This document shows, one piece after another, positions 7,353-14,728 of a DNA stretch of 16,099 nucleotides (its first letter is position 1; each line of letters starts with the position of its first letter). The notes below the pieces were generated by a model. That model was not told the DNA's origin and ran no database searches. It worked only from the letters and a program-made list of their open reading frames with translations. Origin of the DNA: HGM13006 sp963649625 (GTDB lineage: Bacteria > Bacillota > Clostridia > Oscillospirales > Oscillospiraceae); assembly GCA_963649625.1 (NCBI GenBank), contig CAVJIP010000136.1:1-16099 (forward strand). The letters run 5' to 3'. Position numbers and translations under genes: made by a program.

Positions 7353-8787
7353 ACGAAATCTCTCCATGCTCTGCGACTTTTATGAGCTGACCATGGGAAA
7401 CGGCTATTTCAAGCAGGGCTTTCAGGATAAAATCGCCTACTTTGACGTGTTCTTCCGGGCGGTTCCCGATGAGGGCGGCTATGCCATTGCGGCGGGCCTG
7501 GAGCAGATCGTGGAGTACATCCAGCAGCTGCATTTTGACACGGAGGACATTGAATTTCTCCGGGAAAAGAACATTTTTGACCGGGACTTTTTGGACTATC
7601 TGGGAAATTTCCGCTTTACCGGGGACATTTACGCCGTGCCGGAGGGCACCCCGGTGTTCCCCCAGGAGCCGATTCTCACCGTCCGGGCCCCCGCCATTGA
7701 GGCCCAGCTCATTGAGACCTATGTGCTTCTGGCCCTGAACCATCAGACCATGATCGCCACCAAGGCCAACCGAATCGTCCGTGCGGCCCAGGGACGTGCC
7801 GTGCTGGAGTTTGGCTCCCGCCGGGCCCAGGGGGCGGACGGGGCCATTATCGGCGCAAGAGCGGCCTATATCGGCGGCTGTGCCGGTACGGCCTGCACCC
7901 TGACCGATGAGCTTTACGGGGTTCCCGCCGGGGGAACCATGGCCCATGCCTGGGTGCAGATGTTCGACACGGAGTATGAGGCTTTTAAGACCTATTGTGA
8001 GCTATATCCCCACAACGCCACCTTGCTGGTGGACACCTATAACACCCTGAAAAGCGGCGTGCCCAACGCCATTCGGGCCTTCCGGGAGGTTCTCCTTCCC
8101 CGGGGAATCACCAATTTCGCCATCCGGCTGGATTCCGGCGACATCTCCTACCTCTCCAAGCGTGCCCGCCAGATGCTGGATCAGGCGGGGCTGAAAACCT
8201 GCAAAATCACCGCCTCCAATGCCCTGGACGAGCATTTGATTCGGGACCTTGTGATGCAGGGGGCCCAGGTGGACACCTTCGGCGTGGGAGAGCGGCTGAT
8301 CACCTCCAGAAGCGAGCCGGTTTTCGGCGGCGTGTACAAGCTGGCCGCTGTGGAGGATGCCTCCGGCAATATCATTCCGAAAATCAAGGTCAGTGAAAAC
8401 ACCTCCAAAATCACCAATCCCCATTTTAAGCGGGTCTATCGGTTCTACGACAAGGAAAGCGGCAAGGCTCTGGCCGATGAAATCTGCCTCCACAGCGAAA
8501 CCGTCTCCCCGGATGTCCCCCGTGTGATTTTTGACCCGGAGGCCACCTGGAAAACCAAAACCCTGACGGACTTCACCCTGCGGGAGCTTCAGATTCCCGT
8601 GTTCCAAAAGGGCCATCTGGTATACGACCTGCCGCCCCTCCGGGAGATTCAGCGCTACTGTCAGGCCCAAATCGAAACCCTCTGGGACGAGGTCAAGCGG
8701 TTTGAAAACCCCCATAACTACTATGTAGACCTGTCCAGGCCCCTTTGGGAGGTCAAGCAGCGCCTGCTGGCAGATGCGAAAAAGTAA
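7345..8787 (+). CDS. pncB: Nicotinate phosphoribosyltransferase
   Basis: PncB joins nicotinate to PRPP in an ATP-assisted reaction to form nicotinate mononucleotide, the committed step of the Preiss-Handler NAD salvage route. The 480-residue protein has the family core FGSRRAQG (156-163), the loop TMAHAW with H201 as the likely phosphorylated histidine (198-203), VDTYNT (229-234) and the phosphate-site motif RLDSGD (261-266). Length suits the longer bacterial class. The ATG at 7345 lies inside pncA, with AAGGAG 6 nt upstream, so the two salvage enzymes are translated as a coupled pair. It is the last gene of the five-gene operon. The TAA stop is 13 nt before the hairpin at 8801. Confidence 0.95.
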   Translation: MHKRNLSMLCDFYELTMGNGYFKQGFQDKIAYFDVFFRAVPDEGGYAIAAGLEQIVEYIQQLHFDTEDIEFLREKNIFDRDFLDYLGNFRFTGDIYAVPEGTPVFPQEPILTVRAPAIEAQLIETYVLLALNHQTMIATKANRIVRAAQGRAVLEFGSRRAQGADGAIIGARAAYIGGCAGTACTLTDELYGVPAGGTMAHAWVQMFDTEYEAFKTYCELYPHNATLLVDTYNTLKSGVPNAIRAFREVLLPRGITNFAIRLDSGDISYLSKRARQMLDQAGLKTCKITASNALDEHLIRDLVMQGAQVDTFGVGERLITSRSEPVFGGVYKLAAVEDASGNIIPKIKVSENTSKITNPHFKRVYRFYDKESGKALADEICLHSETVSPDVPRVIFDPEATWKTKTLTDFTLRELQIPVFQKGHLVYDLPPLREIQRYCQAQIETLWDEVKRFENPHNYYVDLSRPLWEVKQRLLADAKK

Positions 8788-8800
8788 AAAAGTAAAACAC

Positions 8801-8835
8801 CGCCGCCTATCCGCTGATGTTTCGGATAGGCGGCG
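8801..8835 (-). terminator. Strong intrinsic terminator for the leftward operon, shared end with pncB
   Basis: A perfect 13-bp inverted repeat, CGCCGCCTATCCG (8801-8813) and CGGATAGGCGGCG (8823-8835), encloses a 9-nt loop. On the minus strand it is followed by a T-rich run (complement of 8781-8798), the classical intrinsic layout. It starts 8 nt after the GH26-like stop at 8844. On the plus strand no T-tract follows, so its effect on pncB transcription is less certain. Confidence 0.88.
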
Positions 8836-8843
8836 AGCCATAT

Positions 8844-10655
8844 TCAGTCGCTGACCCACGGGGAATCCCCATAGGCCGCAAGCCCCCTTCGGAAGGCGGC
8901 TGTCGTCTCCGACGTTTCATCCAGCCAATAGGGACGGGCCACATTGCCCTCTGAATCCCAGTCGGCGGAATCAAACCAAACAGCGATTTTTATGTTGGGA
9001 TAATTGGATATGGTCTGGAACATATTGTCAATCCAGGCAACCTTATCGCCGCCCACGCTGCTGGAAGAAAACTCCGTTATCATCCAAGGAAAACGCCCAA
9101 AGGGTTCGGTATATAGCTGCGCAATATGGTCGTAAATCTCGTCAAATTCCCGCCATTCCTCGCTCCACTGGGTATAGTATGTTCCGTTGTTATAGCCGGT
9201 TACGCCAATCATCTGCACATAGTCGTTTCCGGGGTAATAATTGAGCGCATCATTCCACTTGTTGGGCGGTGCGTTTCGGTCATTGGGATTATAAATCCAA
9301 ATACAGTTGTCAACGCCCTCCTCCTCAAAAATCTGATAAACGGTTCGATATACGGAGATAAACAGATCCGGGTCTGCCATATTGACTACGCCGCCGTAGC
9401 TTGTCCAATCGCTGTTCATTTCATTGCAAAATCTAAACAGGAACGGATGTCCAAATTCCTTTGCCTGACGTGCAAAGGCCCGAAGGGACTCCAACCCCTT
9501 GCCCCGATAAATGTCCAGCATGGGGCTGTAGGCAAACATATCCTCGTTGTTATTTGTGGTAAGCTGATAGGTCAGCTCTACGATGCGTCCCTTGTCCCAG
9601 TTATCCTTCATAAATTCCGTGGGAAAGTCCGTTCCATAGTGAATGTAGGAAAGAATTGTCCGGAATGTGTAATTCAGCTCTTGTTCCAGCCGGGGAACCG
9701 TTGTCTCGATGCCCTTGCCGTAAATGTCGTCGGTATAGATTCCCCATTTTAGTTCTTCGCTATTGCAAATATTATCGTATAGCGTGGCAGTTTCCTCAGA
9801 CCAGGCCGTCACCTCCGCCGGATAATAATCCGCAGACAGAGACGCAGAGCCCACACGCTCTATGGTTTGAAAAGACGTTATGTAGGAGAGAATATTGTTG
9901 GCAAACTCGGTATCATCCCTATGGTATTTTACAACAATCCGTAGAAAATCCTGCCCATCCAGATGGACATAAACATAGCTGTAGGAATCATAGCTGTCCC
10001 CTAGCATATCGTTGATGGTGGCGTGGAAGATAAATCCATTGTAATCCGCCACCTGGAAATACTCCGGTCTGGTAACGGAAACCTGATTTTCCTGCTGCCA
10101 TCCCTCGTCCCAGAGAAACCGGCATTGGTAATACCCGATGTACTGGTCCACACCGTCCTCCCAAGAATACCACGGCGCAATTCTGGAGAGCCCTTCGGTC
10201 ATTTCTTCATGGGGCTCACTATAGGGGCAGTATTCTGTGGAAACGGTATACATATAATCGCTGCCGGTTCCTACCACAACCGCCGAGCTTCTGGAAAAAT
10301 CAAAGGAAGTATTGCCGGGAAAATCCAACAGATAACCGTCGGCGTAATTCACCAGTCGGGTCAAATTATCCTGCCGATAGACACGCTTATTGTCTGCGCC
10401 TGTGTCTATTTTCTCGGTATCCACAGCCGTGCCATCAATATAGAGCTGAGAAGTCCACCCCTCCGAAAGGCCGGCGGTTTCCTTCTTTTCGGTGTCAGTG
10501 GGAATATTCAAAAGGTCGTACTTGATATATTTCTTGATGCGTAAAGCCGTCGGTGCCTGACATTTGTAAAACCAGACTGCGCAAGCAATCAGCAGAACCG
10601 CCATGAGAGCCGACAACAGGCAAATGTGCTTTTTCTCGAATCGCCGATGTTTCAT
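8844..10655 (-). CDS. Membrane-anchored GH26-like glycoside hydrolase with unrecognised N-terminal module
   Basis: A 603-residue protein with a basic N-terminus, one membrane segment (about 11-30), an extracytoplasmic region of unknown type (about 60-265) and a C-terminal TIM barrel (about 300-595). The barrel shows FRFCNEMNSDW (408-418), matching the GH26 acid/base region with E412, and WMITEFS (524-530), matching the nucleophile region with E528. GH26 enzymes cleave beta-mannans and related glycans, but the substrate here is unknown. The ATG at 10655 is preferred because GGAGG lies 5 nt upstream; the TTG four codons earlier overlaps that site. G+C is lower than in the neighbours: 30/60 at 9541-9600 and 26/60 at 9901-9960, against 44/60 at 11161-11220. 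That suggests a later arrival. No promoter was seen in the 69-nt gap upstream, so it is probably read through from the GTPase gene. Confidence 0.78.
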   Translation of the reverse strand: MKHRRFEKKHICLLSALMAVLLIACAVWFYKCQAPTALRIKKYIKYDLLNIPTDTEKKETAGLSEGWTSQLYIDGTAVDTEKIDTGADNKRVYRQDNLTRLVNYADGYLLDFPGNTSFDFSRSSAVVVGTGSDYMYTVSTEYCPYSEPHEEMTEGLSRIAPWYSWEDGVDQYIGYYQCRFLWDEGWQQENQVSVTRPEYFQVADYNGFIFHATINDMLGDSYDSYSYVYVHLDGQDFLRIVVKYHRDDTEFANNILSYITSFQTIERVGSASLSADYYPAEVTAWSEETATLYDNICNSEELKWGIYTDDIYGKGIETTVPRLEQELNYTFRTILSYIHYGTDFPTEFMKDNWDKGRIVELTYQLTTNNNEDMFAYSPMLDIYRGKGLESLRAFARQAKEFGHPFLFRFCNEMNSDWTSYGGVVNMADPDLFISVYRTVYQIFEEEGVDNCIWIYNPNDRNAPPNKWNDALNYYPGNDYVQMIGVTGYNNGTYYTQWSEEWREFDEIYDHIAQLYTEPFGRFPWMITEFSSSSVGGDKVAWIDNMFQTISNYPNIKIAVWFDSADWDSEGNVARPYWLDETSETTAAFRRGLAAYGDSPWVSD

Positions 10656-10724
10656 AATTTCCTCCAAGTCTCTTTTTGTAATCTCCCATGGCCCGGGCGT
10701 AATGCCGCAAAGGGCCGGCAGTCT

Positions 10725-13238
10725 CTACACCAAATACCTCCGAATCTCCTCCATGACCCCCTGTACCTCCTGCTCAAAGGCCGAGGCGGAAGTACGCAGG
10801 GCCCCATGGCCCAGAATGATGATCTGCTCCATGCCGTCGGAGGTGGCCACCCGAACCCGGTGCTTTTTTCCCAAATCATAGGAGAGCCGTTCAATGTAGC
10901 TGTCGGCGGTTTGCGCCTCCTTGGTATAGACCACGGAAAGGCCGCCGTAGTGCTGAACGGAGCCGGGATTCCCCTTGACCTTGTAGGCGTCAAACACCAA
11001 AATCACCGGGCACTGCCGATAGCTCTGATAATTCCGTAGCAGCTCGATCAGTGCATCCCGGGCGGCGTCCAGGCTGTGACGGGCCAGCTTATTGAGAGTA
11101 GGCCAGGCAAAGATGATGTTGTATCCGTCCACCAAAACGTATTCCGGCCCCTGGGGAAGGGGAGAGGGGCGGGACTTCGGCGGGGTGCTGCCGGAGGCCA
11201 TGGGCTTGTCCCGAAGGGTGCGCTGCTTTATGGGGCCGTAGGTACGTTCAAAAATCCGCATCAGCTCCTGGTCGGTGGCCAGAACCTCCCGGTATCTCCG
11301 CCCCGGCTCCTGGGCGGGCATTTCCTCCGGCTCCGGCGTGAAAATGGGCTGGATATACCGGGGCACATCGTACCATTTCACAACGTGTCCGGCCCCGTGA
11401 CTGCAAAAGATGCTGTCCGGGCTGTTTTCCAGGTCTGCCTCCGGGTCGTAGCCAATGGCTGCCGCCACCGCCTCCTGATTGGGACAGGGGAGATAGCCCC
11501 GGAAGGTACAGTTCAGCTGTCCCAGACCGTGGGTATAGGCCACCACCTGCTGGGGATATTCCTGAAGGGCCGAGGCTGGGGCACTGCCCTGAAGGAGTAC
11601 CCTGTCCTCTCTGGGCTCCGGGTCCTCTACCTGGGCCCCCATGGTTTGCAGGTCTGTCATGGCCCGCCCCACATAGGTCTGGGGGAGCGTCAGGGAGAAG
11701 CTGAGCCAGGGCTCCAGCAGCACCGATTCCGCCTGCATCAGCCCCTGGCGAAGGGCCCGGTAGGTGGCCTGACGGAAGTCGCCTCCCTCCGTGTGCTTGA
11801 GATGGGCCTTTCCCGCCAGCAGGGTGATTTTCATGTCCGTAATGGGAGAGCCGGTGAGCACCCCCAAATGGGCCTTTTCCCCCAGATGGGTCAGAATCAG
11901 CCGCTGCCAATTCCGGTCTAATGTGTTTTCCGGGCAGGCGGTGTCAAATACCAATCCGCTGCCCCGCTGCCCCGGCTCCAGCAGCAGCTGCACCTGGGCA
12001 TAATGTCGCAGGGGCTCATAGTGTCCCATGCCCTCCACCGGCCCGGAGATGGTCTCCCGGTAGAGAATGCTCCCCTGGCCGAAGTCCACGGAAACCCCGA
12101 ATCGCTCCAGCATTATTTGCCGCAGCACCTCCAGCTGAACCGGCCCCATGATTTGCAGCCGAATCTCCTGGGCGGCGGCGTGATAGTCCACATGGAGCTG
12201 AGGATCCTCCTCCTCCAGCTGGCGAACCTGGGAGTAGGCCAGGGCCGGGTCATAGCCCTCCGGCAGAAGCATCCGATAGGTGACAATCGGCACCAGGGTA
12301 GAGGGGGCTGCCGCCGCCGCAGCCCCCAGGCCCATCCCCACATAGGTATGGCTTGGCCCCAGCACCGCCACCACGTCCCCGGGATAGGCCGCATCCACGG
12401 CCTGCAACCTTGGCCCGGAGTAGCGGCGAAGCTGGGTGATTTTCTCCTGGGTGCCCGGAAGAAGCTGCCGGGTGTGCAGCACGCCGCCGGTGATTTTCAT
12501 GTGGGTTTCCCGCACCCCCTGGGCATCCCGGGCGATTTTATACACCCGTGCGGAAAAGTCCTCTGACCCTTCGGTGGCGGGGGCATAGTCCTTAAGCCCC
12601 TGTAAAAGCTCCGAAACCCCCTCCAGCCGCAGTGCCGCCCCAAACCACACCGGGAACAGGGTGCCCCGGGCAACGGCCTCCCCCTTGGCCCTTTGGGAGA
12701 TGGCCCCGGTTTCCAAAAGCTCCCCCAGCAGGGCCTCGTCACAAAGGGCCAACTCCTCCGGGTCTGCCTCCCCCAGGACTTGAATGCTGCCGCTCAGGCT
12801 GCTTTGCAGCTCCGCCAGAATCTCCGCCCGGTGGGCTCCGGGCAGATCCATTTTGCTGACAAACAGGAAGGTGGGAATTTTCCGTTTCCGCAGCAGCTGC
12901 CAAAGAGTTCGGGTGTGGCTCTGGATTCCTGCACTGCCGCCGATGACCAGAATGGCGCAGTCTAAAATGTCAAGCGTCCGCTCCATCTCCGCAGAAAAAT
13001 CCGTGTGGCCCGGGGTGTCCATCAGGGTAAACTGATGCTCCTTGACAGACAGCAGGGCCTGCTTGGAAAAAATCGTAATGCCCCGCTGCCGCTCCAGGGA
13101 AAAGGTGTCCAGAAATGCGCTGCCGTGGTCTACCCGCCCCATGGCCCGCAGAGCACCGGCACAATAGAGCATGGCCTCCGCCAGGGTGGTTTTCCCGGCA
13201 TCCACATGGGCCAGGATTCCGATAACCGTCCGTTTCAT
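10725..13238 (-). CDS. TetM/EF-G-like translational GTPase fused to a Rae1/YacP-type NYN ribonuclease domain
   Basis: An uninterrupted 837-residue fusion. Residues 1-635 form a ribosome-protection/EF-G-type GTPase. G1 is HVDAGKTT (11-18), G2 RGIT (52-55), G3 DTPGH (74-78) and G4 SKMD (128-131). Domain II covers about 225-310, domains III-V about 340-580, followed by CSHGAGHVVKW (612-622). A linker (about 635-697), Pro-rich near its end, leads to a NYN/PIN-like domain (699-837) that closely follows B. subtilis YacP (Rae1). It has VDGYNIIFAWP (703-713), FDAYKVKG (749-756), TKEAQTADSYIE (772-783) and ATSDGMEQ (798-805), with likely metal-binding D704, D750, D779 and D801. Rae1 is known to cut mRNA in the ribosomal A site. 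The inferred role is therefore ribosome-dependent mRNA cleavage coupled to GTPase action. GGAG lies about 8 nt before the ATG, and the MATE stop is 12 nt upstream. Tetracycline resistance is not supported. Confidence 0.9.
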   Translation of the reverse strand: MKRTVIGILAHVDAGKTTLAEAMLYCAGALRAMGRVDHGSAFLDTFSLERQRGITIFSKQALLSVKEHQFTLMDTPGHTDFSAEMERTLDILDCAILVIGGSAGIQSHTRTLWQLLRKRKIPTFLFVSKMDLPGAHRAEILAELQSSLSGSIQVLGEADPEELALCDEALLGELLETGAISQRAKGEAVARGTLFPVWFGAALRLEGVSELLQGLKDYAPATEGSEDFSARVYKIARDAQGVRETHMKITGGVLHTRQLLPGTQEKITQLRRYSGPRLQAVDAAYPGDVVAVLGPSHTYVGMGLGAAAAAAPSTLVPIVTYRMLLPEGYDPALAYSQVRQLEEEDPQLHVDYHAAAQEIRLQIMGPVQLEVLRQIMLERFGVSVDFGQGSILYRETISGPVEGMGHYEPLRHYAQVQLLLEPGQRGSGLVFDTACPENTLDRNWQRLILTHLGEKAHLGVLTGSPITDMKITLLAGKAHLKHTEGGDFRQATYRALRQGLMQAESVLLEPWLSFSLTLPQTYVGRAMTDLQTMGAQVEDPEPREDRVLLQGSAPASALQEYPQQVVAYTHGLGQLNCTFRGYLPCPNQEAVAAAIGYDPEADLENSPDSIFCSHGAGHVVKWYDVPRYIQPIFTPEPEEMPAQEPGRRYREVLATDQELMRIFERTYGPIKQRTLRDKPMASGSTPPKSRPSPLPQGPEYVLVDGYNIIFAWPTLNKLARHSLDAARDALIELLRNYQSYRQCPVILVFDAYKVKGNPGSVQHYGGLSVVYTKEAQTADSYIERLSYDLGKKHRVRVATSDGMEQIIILGHGALRTSASAFEQEVQGVMEEIRRYLV

Positions 13239-13250
13239 GGCTTTTTCTCC

Positions 13251-14627
13251 TTACACCGCCAGATTATTCACCCAAATGCCCTTTTTCACCAGATACAGTC
13301 CCACCACGGTTTTCAGGGCATCCACTATCTGTACCACCAAATACATGGACACCAGAGGCATCTGGGTAAAATGGGCCAGCACAAAGGCTGCGGGAAGATT
13401 CAAAACCCACATGGAAACGCTGTCAAACAGGAAGGTCAGCAGGGTTTTTCCCCCGGAGCGCAGAGTAAAGTAGCAGCAGTTATAGAGGCCCCGGGCTGTG
13501 AGGAAGATGGCGTCCAGCCAAAGAAGATTCCGGGCCAGCTGCCGCACCTCCGCTGTGGTATTGTATATTTTCGGGAAGGCCGGGGCAAAGAGCACCAAAA
13601 GAATCGCAGCCCCCAGGCACAGCAGCACCCCGAAGGTGATCATTTTCCGGTTGGTGTCCACCGCCCGCTCCGGCTCGCCGGCCCCCAGCTCCTGGCCCAC
13701 CATAATGGAAATAGCCGTGCCCATGGCAAACACCGACATGGTAAAAAAGTTGCTGACGGTGCTGGAAATGTTATAGGCCGCCACTGCGTCCAGCCCCCGG
13801 GTGGAATAGCACTGGACGATCATGGTGGTGCCCAGGGACCACATCAGCTCATTGACCAGCAGAGGCATCCCCTTATAGGTCACGTCCTTGGCCAGGGCCA
13901 GGGGAACCCGCAGGCTCTGATAGCACCCGTTGAGATAGGGAAATCTGTCCCGGCGCACCTTGGCATAGATCAGAATAAAGGCCAGCTCGGCAAACCGGGA
14001 AATCACCGTGGCAATGGCGGCTCCGGCCACCCCCAGCCTGGGTGCGCCCAGCTTGCCGAAAATCAGCACATAGTTAAAGCACATATTCACCCCTACCGCC
14101 AAAAGGCTGGCCTTCATGGGGATGGCCGTCTCGCCGGTCTCCCGCATGGTGGAGGAATACATCTGGACAATGGCGAAGGGAATCAGCCCAATCAGCATAA
14201 TCTCCAAATACTGCTTTCCATAGAGAAGGGTAGCGGCCAAATCGCCGCCGGTGCCGGTGTCCGTTAAAAACAGCCCAATCAGCGGGGTACGAAACAGCCA
14301 GAACACCCCCAGGGCCAGCAGCGTGATGCCGGAGGTGGTCAGCACCTTATAGCGGAATACGCTTCTGATTTTCTCCTGGTCGCCCTTTCCGTAGTACTGG
14401 GCGCAGAAGATTCCCGCCCCGGACAGGCTCCCGAAAATGCACAGCTGAAAAATAAACAGCAGCTGATTGGTGATGGCCACCCCGGACATTTGCTCCGTTC
14501 CCACCTGGCCTACCATAATGTTGTCCAGCAGCCCCACAAAGTTCGTAATGCCCTGCTGCACCACAATGGGCAGCATCACCTTTAACACCCGACCGTAAAA
14601 GTCCCTTGAGCCGATATATTTTCCCAC
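13251..14627 (-). CDS. MATE-family multidrug/toxin exporter
   Basis: A 458-residue integral membrane protein with about twelve helices in two repeated halves, typical of MATE transporters that export cationic compounds using a Na+ or H+ gradient. The N-terminal signature NFVGLLDNIMVGQVGTEQ (29-46) is clear, and the second half carries the matching helices. The start is taken as GTG at 14627. GGAG lies 9 nt upstream, and the sequence from there (GKYIGSRDFY) fits the family's usual opening. An ATG at 14693 lies upstream of the predicted transcription start, so it is rejected. The substrate cannot be read from sequence. The gene is followed after 12 nt by the GTPase-nuclease fusion, so the two are almost certainly one transcript. 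Confidence 0.88.
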   Translation of the reverse strand: MGKYIGSRDFYGRVLKVMLPIVVQQGITNFVGLLDNIMVGQVGTEQMSGVAITNQLLFIFQLCIFGSLSGAGIFCAQYYGKGDQEKIRSVFRYKVLTTSGITLLALGVFWLFRTPLIGLFLTDTGTGGDLAATLLYGKQYLEIMLIGLIPFAIVQMYSSTMRETGETAIPMKASLLAVGVNMCFNYVLIFGKLGAPRLGVAGAAIATVISRFAELAFILIYAKVRRDRFPYLNGCYQSLRVPLALAKDVTYKGMPLLVNELMWSLGTTMIVQCYSTRGLDAVAAYNISSTVSNFFTMSVFAMGTAISIMVGQELGAGEPERAVDTNRKMITFGVLLCLGAAILLVLFAPAFPKIYNTTAEVRQLARNLLWLDAIFLTARGLYNCCYFTLRSGGKTLLTFLFDSVSMWVLNLPAAFVLAHFTQMPLVSMYLVVQIVDALKTVVGLYLVKKGIWVNNLAV

Positions 14628-14658
14628 AATATAAAACTCCTTTTTCCCATCCGTAGCA

Positions 14659-14686
14659 GAGGGCCTCCGTTTTACGGGAGACCCTC
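14659..14686 (-). promoter_or_regulatory. Imperfect hairpin in the 5' leader of the MATE gene
   Basis: GAGGG (14659-14663) and CCCTC (14682-14686) pair, then a C-A mismatch, then CTCC (14665-14668) with GGAG (14677-14680), around a small loop. It lies between the predicted transcription start near 14689 and the ribosome-binding site near 14640. No T-tract follows on either strand, so it does not look like a terminator. It may stabilise or regulate the leader. Confidence 0.4.
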
Positions 14687-14695
14687 CATACAAAC

Positions 14696-14704
14696 ATTAT
14701 ACCA
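14696..14704 (-). promoter_or_regulatory. Extended -10 promoter for the MATE-GTPase-GH26 operon
   Basis: The minus strand reads TGGTATAAT (14704-14696), a perfect -10 with the extended TGN motif, 25 nt beyond the YtvI-like stop. The expected -35 region (around 14719-14724, TATCTT) is poor, as is common for extended -10 promoters. It implies a start near 14689 and a leader of about 62 nt. Confidence 0.58.
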
Positions 14705-14728
14705 TAAGCGTCCCGGAAAAGATAGCCC

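Noticed and set aside
10656..10724. A possible promoter or terminator between the GTPase and GH26-like genes
   Set aside because: Only short 4-5-bp stems and no convincing -10/-35 pair were found; readthrough from the upstream gene is simpler.
12003..12566. A 187-codon rightward open frame opposite the GTPase domain II-III region
   Set aside because: It is a shadow of the high-G+C coding strand without a ribosome-binding site or domain.
13005..14267. A 420-codon rightward open frame opposite the MATE gene
   Set aside because: It is rich in His, Gly and Gln, has no recognisable domain and lies wholly antisense to a clear transporter and the GTPase start.
14628..14693. A longer MATE N-terminus starting at the ATG at 14693
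   Set aside because: It precedes the predicted transcription start near 14689, lacks a ribosome-binding site and would cover the leader hairpin; the GTG at 14627 has GGAG at good spacing.
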